A stretch of DNA of 64,000 nucleotides. Origin: Bifidobacterium pullorum subsp. gallinarum. GTDB lineage: Bacteria; Actinomycetota; Actinomycetes; Actinomycetales; Bifidobacteriaceae. The stretch is from positions 372,001-436,000 of the forward strand of contig NZ_JGYX01000002.1 of the NCBI RefSeq assembly GCF_000741215.1, given 5' to 3'. The notes beneath the pieces are model-generated. The model had not been told where the DNA came from and made no database searches. It saw only the letters and a program-made list of their open reading frames with translations. Below, piece by piece: positions 44,833-53,760 of the stretch; within the stretch, counting starts at the first letter, position 1, and each line of letters begins with the position of its first letter. A program made the position numbers and the translations under genes.

Positions 44833-47800
44833 TTAGTTCATCTCGGTGATGGTCACCTTATCGCCGTCGATTTCGAACGAACCGTACACGTAGAACGAGC
44901 AGTCGTAGTCGTCCGGCTCCCAACTGTCGTCGTACTTCTGGCGCTCGAAGGTCACCGTGGCCTCGCCGTAGGAGTCGGTCGTGAACGAGTTGTCGTAGAG
45001 GCTGACGTAATCGACCGTGGGGATGTCGGTGAGGGTCCACGCGAAGTTGCGGTAACTGTCACTGTCGGCACCCCAGAAATAGAACGGGCAACCTTCCGGT
45101 TCGCCTTCGGTGGAGGCTGCGCAGGCCTGCAACTGTGCATCGAGCTCATCCTGGATTGCCTGAACGAGTGCGTCGGTTGCCTCGACGCTCGTGTAGGCAT
45201 AGGTAGAGCCGTTCGTGCTTACGGTGGTCGGTCCGTCGCCGGATTCGGTGATGAACTCGGTTTCCGTGACCGCGATGCGGTAGGTGCCCGGATAGACCTT
45301 GAACACCAGATCCGAGCCGAAGGAGCCGCTGACGGCGTTCTCCTCACCGACCTCAACGCCGTTGATGGTCAATCCCGGTGTGGCGGCATCGGTGGAGACC
45401 GTGATCTCCTTGAGCAGCGGCGTGGTGACGGTCCAGTCGCGGAAGATCAGGAACTGCGAGCCGGACGGTGCCATGGTGAAGGTGTCGTTCACCGGTTCGC
45501 CGCCGATGGTGTAGGTCACGTTCACGAGCTTGGAGCCGTCCGCGCTGTCGGTGATACCGGTGACTCGGGCGTTGGTGATGGTTGCGTTCTCGGTCTGCGC
45601 GGCCTTGTTCGTCAGCAGCAGACGCTGGTCCTGGTCGAGCTGCGGGTCGGCGATGTTGTTCGCCTCCTCGTAGTCGCCGCTGGACAGCGCCGCCACGTAG
45701 CGGTCGGCGACAGACTGGGGGCTGAACACCGTGGCATTCAGCACCGCATAGGCGATGCCAAGCACGGCGATCACGCCTACCACAACCGCGCCGATGATGA
45801 TGCCGGTCTTCTGCTTGGCAGTCAGCGGCTTACCCTTCGGCGCAGCCGGAGCGGCCGGCGGTATGACGGGCGGCATCTGCGCAGTGGCGGACGTGGTGGG
45901 CGGCACCTGATCGGTGGGCGCCGGCATGGCGGCAGCTGTCGGAATCTGCTGTGTCGGCGTTGTCTGCTGCGCAGGTGTTACCGGAATCGGTTGCGTCGCG
46001 TTGGCGGCATTGGGGGTATCCGGCCCCGTCGGGGCGGACATCGGAACAGCAGTCGGGGGCTGCCATGTCTGCGTTGTGGCTGCCGGCGTGGTTCTGACGG
46101 AATCGACAGAAGCCTGTTCCGAGGCGGTATCGAATCCGGACGGCTGCTGCGCTGGCTGCTGCGCCGGCTGCTGCGCGGCGTTGGCCTTCTTCGGCGAGCA
46201 GGCCGCCACATAATCCGCCACGTTCTGAGGCGTCTGCTGCACGGTGCCACCTACGAACACCTTCCATAGGCCCCGCATGGAAGTCACCAGAGTCGGACCG
46301 AAGGTCAGTGCAACCACCTCAACCAGGAAGGCCCAGATGGCCGCCACCAGGAAGAACCACATGGCCGGGCCGAACGCCGCCGAGAACGAGCCCTGGGTCG
46401 AAACCGAAGCCGTGACGTTCATGGATGCGACGGCGAAATCAATCACCAGCCAAGCGACCAATGCCGCGACCGGCGACTTCCAGGAATGCTTCCACTCGGC
46501 GTAGGCGCGGTCATACATGTTGCGGGCGGCGGCACGCAGCGCGATGTACAGTGTGGCGACGATGAACACGACTACGAGTGCCACGAACACCCAGCGCGCA
46601 TTCCCCATGCCGGAGGCGAATACCGAAATGCCGGTAGACTGCTGGCCGGTGATCGTTACATCCAACGATCCGAGAGCGCCGATGACGAAGGTGGCGATCG
46701 GCAGGAACGGGAACAGGAAGAAGACCAGCGCCAACGCGGACGGATCCTTGCCGGAGATGGCCATGGCAATCAGTGCAATGACGCCGATGACGGTGAACAC
46801 CACAGCGTACACCATGACGGACTCCGCAATGGTGCGCACGAAGCCACGCGTGCGGTGCATCCAACGCCAGGCGGCGATGAACACGTTGCTGGAATCAGGG
46901 GCGAACTGGGCCAGCGCGTAGCCGGCCAGTGCGCCGAGTCCCGCGATGAGGAACGTCATCAGGAAGGTTCGGAAGGTCGCACCCACCAACGAGGCGGAAG
47001 CGCCGTATCCTCCGCTGGCCACACTGAGGCTGAGCGGGAAGACCGCACCCAGCACCAGATACAGGATGGAGGTCACCAGGCCGACGGCCGCGGCGCTGAT
47101 TGCGCCGGTCCACGCGAACCGGATGCCGGATTTCCGGGCGAACCAGTAGGCGCCGAACGCCGCGCCGACCATCAGGGCGACGCCGGACAGCCCAACGGGC
47201 ATGGACAGGGAGGCATTCGCCAGTGAATCCAGAGAGATTCCCGCGGCGGACGCGCTCAGGGAGAACGCGCCGGAGACTCCCATAATCAGCGACATGACCA
47301 GCAGCTGGAAGAAATTCAGGCCGGAAACCATCGAACCGAGGTCGCCCATACCGCTATACGACATGACAGAGGAGAACTGGCCCATGCCGGAGAACGCCTG
47401 ACTGGAGCCGGCTAGGCAGACAATGGCGCTGATCAGCGCGATGACAACGGCCGACCCCAGGCCGATGCCGAGGGAAACGCCGGCGGTCTGCAACACTGCG
47501 GGAGCAGTGAGCTCCTTGACCGTGGCATTGGAGGTAATGGCCTGCGTGTTGATAATCGGTGCCTGGGTCGGCTGAATGGGTGGCACCTGCTGAACAAGTG
47601 GCACCGGTCCGGCGGCGGACTGGTCCTGGAAATCGGGGGTCTGCGGTGCCTCCGGCTGTTCGGGCGCGGGTTGATAATTCGTCGGCGTCGGCTCCGCTTG
47701 TGCCGGCTCTGCTTGTGCCGGCTCCGCCGGCATCGGTATGGCCATGGTCGGCTGCTCCTGAGCGGGGATTGCCGTTGTCGGAGCGTCGTCGGGAGCCGGC

Positions 47801-48228
47801 GCCTCTGCGGGTTCATCAAGGGGAGCCTGCGGAGTGGCCGTGGTGTTGTCCCCTGCATTGTCTTCGACTTCGTGCTCGGCGTTCGACGTCGGTGCAAGGG
47901 ATTCTCCGGCCTCAGCGAATCCGTCGACGGGTGCCGGCGCTGCGTCGGGTGCCGGCACCGCGATGGCTGTCTCGGCCGTCGTCGGTTGCGCTGCTGCCGG
48001 CTCGGCTGCCATCGGTTCAGTTACCATCGGCTCGGTCGCCGTCGGTTCCTCGGAAACCGGCTGGGAGGAGTCGGAGAACTGAGGCATGGGCATCGTTGCT
48101 TCCACCGCAGGCTCTTCCATATTGGTAGGCGCGGCGGTTGGGGTGGGGAGCGTGGGCATCGGCTGGCCACATTGCGCGCAGAACCTTGCCCCCTCCCTCA
48201 TTTGCGCTCCACAGTGAGGACAGAACAT
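44833..48228 (-). CDS. Large zinc-ribbon multi-pass membrane protein
   Basis: 1131 residues. A zinc ribbon with Cys3, Cys6, Cys17 and Cys20 begins the protein. A long Ala/Pro/Glu/Thr-rich disordered region (about 30-230) follows, then a cluster of about eight to ten membrane segments (about 245-640). A second disordered Gln/Pro/Thr stretch comes next, one more membrane segment (about 795-817), and a C-terminal extracellular domain (FSPQSVADRYVAALSSGDYEEANNIAD onward) resembling TcaA-type extracellular modules. AAGGGAG precedes ATG 48228. Function unknown; a role in envelope sensing is only inferred. It diverges from a second zinc-ribbon membrane protein. Confidence 0.75.
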   Translation of the reverse strand: MFCPHCGAQMREGARFCAQCGQPMPTLPTPTAAPTNMEEPAVEATMPMPQFSDSSQPVSEEPTATEPMVTEPMAAEPAAAQPTTAETAIAVPAPDAAPAPVDGFAEAGESLAPTSNAEHEVEDNAGDNTTATPQAPLDEPAEAPAPDDAPTTAIPAQEQPTMAIPMPAEPAQAEPAQAEPTPTNYQPAPEQPEAPQTPDFQDQSAAGPVPLVQQVPPIQPTQAPIINTQAITSNATVKELTAPAVLQTAGVSLGIGLGSAVVIALISAIVCLAGSSQAFSGMGQFSSVMSYSGMGDLGSMVSGLNFFQLLVMSLIMGVSGAFSLSASAAGISLDSLANASLSMPVGLSGVALMVGAAFGAYWFARKSGIRFAWTGAISAAAVGLVTSILYLVLGAVFPLSLSVASGGYGASASLVGATFRTFLMTFLIAGLGALAGYALAQFAPDSSNVFIAAWRWMHRTRGFVRTIAESVMVYAVVFTVIGVIALIAMAISGKDPSALALVFFLFPFLPIATFVIGALGSLDVTITGQQSTGISVFASGMGNARWVFVALVVVFIVATLYIALRAAARNMYDRAYAEWKHSWKSPVAALVAWLVIDFAVASMNVTASVSTQGSFSAAFGPAMWFFLVAAIWAFLVEVVALTFGPTLVTSMRGLWKVFVGGTVQQTPQNVADYVAACSPKKANAAQQPAQQPAQQPSGFDTASEQASVDSVRTTPAATTQTWQPPTAVPMSAPTGPDTPNAANATQPIPVTPAQQTTPTQQIPTAAAMPAPTDQVPPTTSATAQMPPVIPPAAPAAPKGKPLTAKQKTGIIIGAVVVGVIAVLGIAYAVLNATVFSPQSVADRYVAALSSGDYEEANNIADPQLDQDQRLLLTNKAAQTENATITNARVTGITDSADGSKLVNVTYTIGGEPVNDTFTMAPSGSQFLIFRDWTVTTPLLKEITVSTDAATPGLTINGVEVGEENAVSGSFGSDLVFKVYPGTYRIAVTETEFITESGDGPTTVSTNGSTYAYTSVEATDALVQAIQDELDAQLQACAASTEGEPEGCPFYFWGADSDSYRNFAWTLTDIPTVDYVSLYDNSFTTDSYGEATVTFERQKYDDSWEPDDYDCSFYVYGSFEIDGDKVTITEMN

Positions 48229-48375
48229 GATGACTCCCTTCGGGAATGGGTTGTTCTCTTCTTGTATCCCATGCTAGCCACACTTTTCAGGAGACGGTAC
48301 ATATCTACCGACATGAGAGAAGCGGTCTTATACTGGCACCGTCAGCCGGTGGACAATCGGATGAAAGGGGATGCA

Positions 48376-49596
48376 ATGATGCCATGTCAATCCTGCGGCG
48401 CTCCCATGGGGGAGCAAGATAAATTCTGCATGCGGTGCGGCGCTGCCAGACAGGAGCCTGCTCGGCCGGCGGCTACGAATCCGTCTACGGTCTGTCCGGC
48501 GTGCGGTGCCGCGATTGATGATTCGATGCGCTTCTGCATGCATTGCGGCGCGAAGCTGTTTCCGCTTCCCGCTGCGGTTGCTTCGGCGGTCCCTGTCGAA
48601 CCTGAACCGCAGCGGAAACGCGGAATGACTAGGGGTGCCGTGGCGGCGATCGTGGCTGTGACTGTGGCGGTTATTGCGATTGCCGCATTCGGCGTCTGGT
48701 GGTTCGTGCTGCGCGACGATGCCTCGGCACAGTCCGGTGCCGTCGGAACACCGCTGTCCGGTGAATCATCTGAATCGTCGGACTCAAATGACGCGGGGGA
48801 TACGGCCGATTCCGGTGACGCCGATGCACGGGGGCACGCTTCGGCGGGGGATGAATCGCGGACAGTTGTCTGCACGGTGCCGGATGCGTCACTGTCGGAT
48901 GTGAGACTCAGGGGGACCTTGCTGATCGCCAGTGTGGATTTCGAATCGGAATCATGTGAGGACTCTGCATATTCCGCCGCTGGGGTGCAGGTCACGATAC
49001 AGGATGACGGCAACGTTGTGGCTGCAGCCGTCTACGACTTTGGAGACGCTCCACTGGAATTCGATGACGGAACGGCACAGGCCGATCTGGCATTCACCAC
49101 GGTGCAGTATTGGCGTCCGTATGATCAGATCGATGCTTCAAACGCGAGCGTTGAACTTATCGAGGATGCTACGGCGTCAGGTGCTTCCGCGGCTGCCGTC
49201 GGCGGGGCGCTGGGCGGGGCGAACGTTGCGGACACGGATATCGAACGGTATGCGCAGCTGGCCATGAGCTGGCAGCTTGATCATGATACGACCGCGGCGA
49301 ACACCTTCTACTCCACGTTTACCACGCAGTTGTCCAGCAAACAGTACGGCATGCAGGTGGAAGGGAAAACCTGGAAGTATCGGGATATCTACGAACAGTT
49401 CCTGCAGCGGCGTGCGAAGCATCCGAATGCGCTGTTCATCTGGTCAGGCGACTATCCGACCTACCAGGAGAATGGCACCACGGACTTCTACGTCATTCTG
49501 TCGGGCGAAGGATTCGGCAGCGCCGCGGACGCCACCGCATGGTGCCCGGCCAACGGGTACAGCACCGATGACTGCATAGCCGTGGATCTGCAGTAG
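48376..49596 (+). CDS. Double zinc-ribbon single-pass membrane protein
   Basis: 406 residues. Two zinc ribbons (Cys4, 7, 18, 21 and Cys40, 43, 54, 57) precede a membrane segment (about 88-110), an Asp/Ser-rich linker (115-155) and an extracellular domain of ~250 residues. Within that domain are a beta-rich part (VRLRGTLLIASVDF) and a C-terminal helical part ending CIAVDLQ. Start is ATG 48376 or 48379 after AAAGGGG. The layout (ribbon, membrane helix, outside domain) parallels the divergent 1131-residue protein, and both may report the state of the envelope. No function is known. Confidence 0.7.
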   Translation: MMPCQSCGAPMGEQDKFCMRCGAARQEPARPAATNPSTVCPACGAAIDDSMRFCMHCGAKLFPLPAAVASAVPVEPEPQRKRGMTRGAVAAIVAVTVAVIAIAAFGVWWFVLRDDASAQSGAVGTPLSGESSESSDSNDAGDTADSGDADARGHASAGDESRTVVCTVPDASLSDVRLRGTLLIASVDFESESCEDSAYSAAGVQVTIQDDGNVVAAAVYDFGDAPLEFDDGTAQADLAFTTVQYWRPYDQIDASNASVELIEDATASGASAAAVGGALGGANVADTDIERYAQLAMSWQLDHDTTAANTFYSTFTTQLSSKQYGMQVEGKTWKYRDIYEQFLQRRAKHPNALFIWSGDYPTYQENGTTDFYVILSGEGFGSAADATAWCPANGYSTDDCIAVDLQ

Positions 49597-49716
49597 CGGG
49601 TGGCACTCTATGCGGAAGCAGTGCGGGGACGCCGGTATCGGGCATGCCTCAATGTCTGCGCCGCGGGTTATCCTTGCACGGTTGCCCGCAGAGTATCTGC
49701 GGATAACGCGTAAACA

Positions 49717-49766
49717 CACTCCTGCCACGGAAGGTCCGTGGCCGAATAGTCCGAAGGAGGTGGGTG
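49717..49766 (+). promoter_or_regulatory. Probable S6:S18-binding autoregulatory leader of rpsF
   Basis: A perfect 8-bp hairpin (GCCACGGA/TCCGTGGC, loop AGG, 49724-49742) is followed by CCGAATAGTCCG. CACTCCT (49717-49723) can pair with the ribosome-binding AGGAGGTG (49755-49762), closing the structure over the Shine-Dalgarno. S6:S18 complexes in other bacteria bind an rpsF leader with a hairpin next to a conserved CCG and repress the operon. The match here is by structure and CCG only. Confidence 0.5.
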
Positions 49767-50063
49767 ATGTCTGCGCATAAGTACGAACTGATGTTCATTG
49801 CCGATCCTGAGCTGGATGAGCGCGGTCTGAAGAAGCTGACCGAGCAGTATCTGGAGATCGTCACCAACGAGGGCGGTTCCGTCGAGAATATCGACATCTG
49901 GGGCCGTCGCAAGCTCGCCTATGAGATCGCCGGCAAGACCGAGGGCAACTACGTGGTGGTCAACTACACCTGCGAGCCCGCCACGAGCAACGAGCTCGAT
50001 CGTGTGCTCAACCTCAACGAATCCGTGATCCGTACGAAGATCCTTCGTAAGGACGTCAAGTAA
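49767..50063 (+). CDS. rpsF: 30S ribosomal protein S6
   Basis: 98 residues, normal for S6. It starts SAHKYELMFIADPELDE and has the typical IDIWGRRKLAYEI and NYVVVNY blocks. It binds S18 and the central domain of 16S rRNA. AAGGAGG is six bases before ATG 49767. It is first in the rpsF-ssb-rpsR-rplI operon and likely controlled by the leader described at 49717. Confidence 0.97.
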   Translation: MSAHKYELMFIADPELDERGLKKLTEQYLEIVTNEGGSVENIDIWGRRKLAYEIAGKTEGNYVVVNYTCEPATSNELDRVLNLNESVIRTKILRKDVK

Positions 50064-50121
50064 GTCGTCAATACGGCGCAACCAAGCTGGAATATTTAGG
50101 TATTAGGTAAGAAGGCACGAC

Positions 50122-50754
50122 ATGGCAGGCGAGACCGTCATCACCGTCATCGGTAACCTCACCGCGGACCCCGAGCTGCGCACCATCGGCAGCGGTGCTT
50201 CCGTGGCGAGCTTCACCATCGCCTCGACCCCGCGCACGTTCAACCGGCAGTCCGGACAGTGGGAGGACGGGCAGGCGCTCTTTATGCGCTGCTCGGCCTG
50301 GCGTGAGCTCGCCGACCACTGCGCCCAGTCGCTGACCAAGGGCATGCGCGTCATCGCACAGGGCCGTCTGCAGCAGCGTTCGTATCAGGCGAACGATGGC
50401 ACCAACCGCACCGTCGTGGAGATGCAGGTCGACGAGATCGGCCCGTCGCTGCGTTACGCCACCGCCCAGGTCACCCGTCAGAGCTCCGGCTTCTCGGGCG
50501 GCAATCGCGGCGGATTCGGCGGAGGCAACAACGGCGGATTCCAGAACAACGGTGGGTATCAGGGCGGTGCCGGGTACTCCGGCGGAGCCTCCTACCAGAG
50601 CGGTGGGTACCAGGGTGGTGCCTCTTCGGCACCCATGGCCGCACAGTCCGGTCCGGCCGTCGATCCGTGGAGCGATGCCGGTTCCGGCTCCTCCTTCTCG
50701 TCATTCGGGGGCACGACCGATTTCGGTGGCGACTCCGAGGAACCCGAGTTCTAA
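50122..50754 (+). CDS. ssb: Single-stranded DNA-binding protein
   Basis: 210 residues. The OB-fold ([33 protein letters not shown], then [42 protein letters not shown]) occupies residues 1-110. A Gly/Asn/Gln-rich linker follows, and an acidic tip ends DSEEPEF, the partner-binding tail in the usual actinobacterial form. It coats single strands in replication and repair. Its place between rpsF and rpsR is conserved. GAAGG is upstream of ATG 50122. Confidence 0.97.
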   Translation: MAGETVITVIGNLTADPELRTIGSGASVASFTIASTPRTFNRQSGQWEDGQALFMRCSAWRELADHCAQSLTKGMRVIAQGRLQQRSYQANDGTNRTVVEMQVDEIGPSLRYATAQVTRQSSGFSGGNRGGFGGGNNGGFQNNGGYQGGAGYSGGASYQSGGYQGGASSAPMAAQSGPAVDPWSDAGSGSSFSSFGGTTDFGGDSEEPEF

Positions 50755-50811
50755 ACCGTACCTTTCCAATACGCATCATTGCGCTGAATCAGTTGTAAGG
50801 AGAACATCACA

Positions 50812-51060
50812 ATGTCACGCAAGAGGCCGCAGCCGCCGGTCAAGCCGTTCAAGAAGAAGCCGAACCCGCTGAAGGCTGCCAAGGTTACCGAGATCGATTA
50901 CAAGGACGTTGCGCTGCTGCGCAAGTTCATCTCCGATCGCGGCAAGATCCGTTCCCGTCGTATCACCGGTGTCACCGTGCAGGAGCAGCGCGAGATCTCG
51001 AAGGCCATCAAGAACGCCCGCGAGATGGCTCTGCTGCCGTACGCCACTTCGGGTCGCTGA
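50812..51060 (+). CDS. rpsR: 30S ribosomal protein S18
   Basis: 82 residues. The S18 core [25 protein letters not shown] is followed by [20 protein letters not shown]. It pairs with S6 on the platform of the small subunit. No Cys-rich (zinc-binding) N-terminus is present; the start [20 protein letters not shown] is a basic, Pro-rich variant. TAAGGAGA precedes the ATG. Confidence 0.97.
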   Translation: MSRKRPQPPVKPFKKKPNPLKAAKVTEIDYKDVALLRKFISDRGKIRSRRITGVTVQEQREISKAIKNAREMALLPYATSGR

Positions 51061-51082
51061 TCTGGATTAGGAGGATTGCATC

Positions 51083-51529
51083 ATGGCTGAAACCAAGGTT
51101 ATTCTCACCCAGACCGTCTCCAACCTCGGCCAGTCCGGTGACGTGGTCACCGTCAAGGCCGGCTACGCGCGCAACTACCTGATCCCGCAGGGCATGGCCT
51201 TCGCGTGGACCAAGGGTGCCGCCGCCCAGATCGAGGCCATGCGCCGCGCCCGTCTGGCCAAGGCCGTCGCCACCCGCGAGGATGCCGTCGCCGCCAAGGC
51301 CGCCATCGAGGGCACGACCGTTGAGATCGCCGCCAAGGTGTCCGAGTCCGGCAAGCTGTTCGGTGGCATCTCCGCCGACGCGATCGCCAAGGCTCTGGCC
51401 GACAAGGCTGCCGTCGATCCGAAGGCCATCGAGGTCGAGGTCATCAAGACCACCGGCGAGTTCCCCGCCACCGTGGCTCTGCACCCGGAGATCACCGCTT
51501 CCTTCACCGTGAAGGTTGTGGCTGAGTAA
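51083..51529 (+). CDS. rplI: 50S ribosomal protein L9
   Basis: 148 residues. The N-terminal domain ([38 protein letters not shown]) binds 23S rRNA. The C-terminal domain ([28 protein letters not shown]) is also typical. It is the last gene of the operon, 22 bp after rpsR, with GGAGG before the ATG, and is followed by a strong terminator. Confidence 0.97.
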   Translation: MAETKVILTQTVSNLGQSGDVVTVKAGYARNYLIPQGMAFAWTKGAAAQIEAMRRARLAKAVATREDAVAAKAAIEGTTVEIAAKVSESGKLFGGISADAIAKALADKAAVDPKAIEVEVIKTTGEFPATVALHPEITASFTVKVVAE

Positions 51530-51571
51530 CACCGGTCACCAGGCTGAAACGAGTCTGAGCTTAAGCATTCG

Positions 51572-51614
51572 ACCCCGCCGTTCGCCGCCTTTGGGCGGTG
51601 TGCGGCGGGGTTTT
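51572..51614 (+). terminator. Rho-independent terminator after rplI
   Basis: ACCCCGCCG (51572-51580) pairs with CGGCGGGGT (51603-51611), an inner CGCC/GGCG extends the stem, and TTTT follows. It is 43 bp after the rplI stop. Confidence 0.85.
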
Positions 51615-51723
51615 GCTGTTTTCTCCGGGCTGGAAACAGGCGCGACACGCCGAAGCTTGCGAGTCGGTGAATTCTGAGTATAGTAATCACTCGGCTCAAG
51701 AAAACAGATGAGCCGCTGAGCAA

Positions 51724-51797
51724 GCCCCTTTAGCTCAGTTGGTTAGAGCAGCTGACTCTTAATCAGCGTGTCCAGGGTTCGAATCCCTGAGGGGGCA
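51724..51797 (+). tRNA. tRNA-Lys (anticodon CTT)
   Basis: Acceptor GCCCCTT/AGGGGGC, D-arm TAGCTCAGTTGGTTAGAGCA, anticodon stem GCTGA/TCAGC around loop CTCTTAA (anticodon CTT), and T-arm CCAGGGTTCGAATCCCTGA. The discriminator is A51797. Confidence 0.97.
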
Positions 51798-51802
51798 CCC
51801 GC

Positions 51803-51834
51803 AAGGTCCCGACCGTTCGCGGTCGGGACCTTTT
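51803..51834 (+). terminator. Rho-independent terminator after tRNA-Lys
   Basis: AAGGTCCCGACCG and CGGTCGGGACCTT form a perfect 13-bp stem with a TTCG tetraloop, then TTTTC. It lies five bases after the tRNA. Confidence 0.93.
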
Positions 51835-51914
51835 CGTATTCATGTACCATACGAGCCCTGGGCTCTCGTCCAACATGAGTATGAGCAACGTGCGGGCGAT
51901 GGATTGGAGCGTCT

Positions 51915-52802
51915 ATGAGCAGACTTGTGGATTGGCTGGTGCGGGAGCGCAGCGAACGGGTGTCTCATGGGTTGTACTACAACACGCAGATCGCCATGGG
52001 GTACAATTCGAACCACATGGAGGGCTCCACGCTGACCCCGGAGCAGACGGCCCAGCTGTTCACTACCGGTTCGGTGCTGGCGGATGGGCCGGATGACATC
52101 ATCCGCGCCGATGACGTCATCGAGATGGGCAATCACTTCCGCATGTTTGACTGGATGCTTGATCATGTCGACGATCCGGTTGATAAGACCATGGTCTGCA
52201 CGATGCAGTCGATCCTGAAACGTGGCACCAGCCAGGAATCGAATCCGGACAGGAATATCGGCGGATACAAGATTCTGCCGAATGTGATCAGTGAGATCGA
52301 ACAGATCCATACCGTTCTCCCCGCTGACGTGCCGGCCGCCATGAATGTGGTCTACGAGCTATACCGGAATCTTACGGATGACCCCTATGCGATCGCGAAG
52401 GCCCACTGGATGTTCGAATCCACGCACCCGTTGTCGGACGGCAACGGTCGCATCGGCAGGATGATCATGTTCAAGGAACTGCTGCGTATCGATACGGTGC
52501 CGGTTGTGGTTCGCGACTCGCAGAAGCTGCTGTACTATCGCGGTCTGCGTAACTTTTCTGGTGAGCCTGGCTATCTGGTCGATACGCTGCTGTCCGAGCG
52601 CGATTACTATCGGGACCGATTCATCGAGCAACTTGCCCCCGGCCGCATCGAGTACACGTATGTGGACACCTGGGATCGGACTCCCATCGAGCGGCGTCAT
52701 ACTGCGCAGCCGGCGCATAACCCCTTCGTCAAGGATCACTGGGATACCGTTGATGTGTACCAGCGGGTTGACCCGTCTTCCATCGAGCCGGATGCCGCCT
52801 GA
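51915..52802 (+). CDS. Fic-domain protein with N-terminal inhibitory helix
   Basis: 295 residues. The Fic active-site motif HPLSDGNGRIGR (171-182) has the catalytic His171 and phosphate-binding loop, with Leu in place of the usual Phe. The inhibitory motif S32-N-H-M-E36-G37 fits the (S/T)xxxE(G/N) signature on an N-terminal helix, so activity is probably self-restrained. Fic proteins usually transfer AMP to a protein hydroxyl. No antitoxin gene is adjacent, in keeping with built-in inhibition. GGAG is five bases before ATG 51915. The target is unknown. Confidence 0.87.
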   Translation: MSRLVDWLVRERSERVSHGLYYNTQIAMGYNSNHMEGSTLTPEQTAQLFTTGSVLADGPDDIIRADDVIEMGNHFRMFDWMLDHVDDPVDKTMVCTMQSILKRGTSQESNPDRNIGGYKILPNVISEIEQIHTVLPADVPAAMNVVYELYRNLTDDPYAIAKAHWMFESTHPLSDGNGRIGRMIMFKELLRIDTVPVVVRDSQKLLYYRGLRNFSGEPGYLVDTLLSERDYYRDRFIEQLAPGRIEYTYVDTWDRTPIERRHTAQPAHNPFVKDHWDTVDVYQRVDPSSIEPDAA

Positions 52803-52917
52803 CGGCCAGGTTGTGCCTCGTACAGCGGGCGAGGTAAGGTAATCGATGTTCTTTAGGCGCCGAACGAAGTCTCGTCGCCTGTAATACGAGAGTATCGAGA
52901 GAAGACAAGGGATCCGC

Positions 52918-53649
52918 ATGGAATACTCGCTCTTTACCAAATTGGCAGCCGAATTCATCGGCACGGCCGTCCTCATGGTGTTCGGCAACGGCGCCGTGGC
53001 GAACGTGGAACTGAAAAACACCAAGGGCCATCATGCCGGCTGGCTGACCATCGCCATGGGCTATGGCTTCGGCGTCATGTTCCCCGTGCTCATGTTCGGC
53101 GGCGTCTCCGGCGCGCACATCAACCCGGCCATGACGCTGGCCCAGGCCATCAACGGCATGTTCCCCTGGGACGAAGTGCTCCCGTATATCATCGCCCAGC
53201 TGCTCGGTGCGCTTGTGGGCCAGCTGATCGTGTTCGTGACCTATTACCCGCACTATCGCGACACCGAGGAGGCGGAGGCCATCTTCGGCACCTTCAGCAC
53301 CACCGACGCCTATAACTCGAAGGTCAACTACTTCGTCAACGAGTTCTTCGGCACGCTGATGCTCGTGCTCGGCGCGCTGTGCTGCCTGAGCCTGCCGTGG
53401 GGTGCTGCGAATCCGGCCGCCGCGTCGATTGTGGTCGGCTTCATCGTGTGGGGTCTGGTGACCTCGATGGGTGGCCCGACCGGCCCCGGCCTGAACCCCG
53501 CTCGCGACCTGATGCCGCGACTGCTGCACCAGCTGCTGCCGATCCCGCACAAGGGCTCCTCGCGTTGGGGCGAGGCCTGGATTCCGGTGGTCGCCCCGAT
53601 CCTGGGCGCGATCGTCGGCGCGTGGCTGTTCTGCATGCTGTTCGCCTGA
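52918..53649 (+). CDS. glpF: Aquaglyceroporin (MIP family), probable glycerol facilitator
   Basis: 243 residues with six membrane helices and the two NPA half-helices: Asn69-Pro70-Ala71 (HINPAM) and Asn193-Pro194-Ala195 followed by Arg196-Asp197 (LNPARD). The Asp after NPAR is typical of glycerol-conducting rather than water-only channels. It should passively carry glycerol or similar small solutes, possibly lactate. A GAGAAGACAAGG purine stretch precedes ATG 52918. No glycerol kinase is nearby. Confidence 0.9.
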   Translation: MEYSLFTKLAAEFIGTAVLMVFGNGAVANVELKNTKGHHAGWLTIAMGYGFGVMFPVLMFGGVSGAHINPAMTLAQAINGMFPWDEVLPYIIAQLLGALVGQLIVFVTYYPHYRDTEEAEAIFGTFSTTDAYNSKVNYFVNEFFGTLMLVLGALCCLSLPWGAANPAAASIVVGFIVWGLVTSMGGPTGPGLNPARDLMPRLLHQLLPIPHKGSSRWGEAWIPVVAPILGAIVGAWLFCMLFA

Positions 53650-53760
53650 TCGAACAGATTCCTGTTATGGTGGCCTGGCGGGGCTGCCGTGTCCAACGTG
53701 CAATGCACATCCGGCGCGGCATCCCCGCCAGGCAATATAATTTCCGAGGAGGTGTATGGC

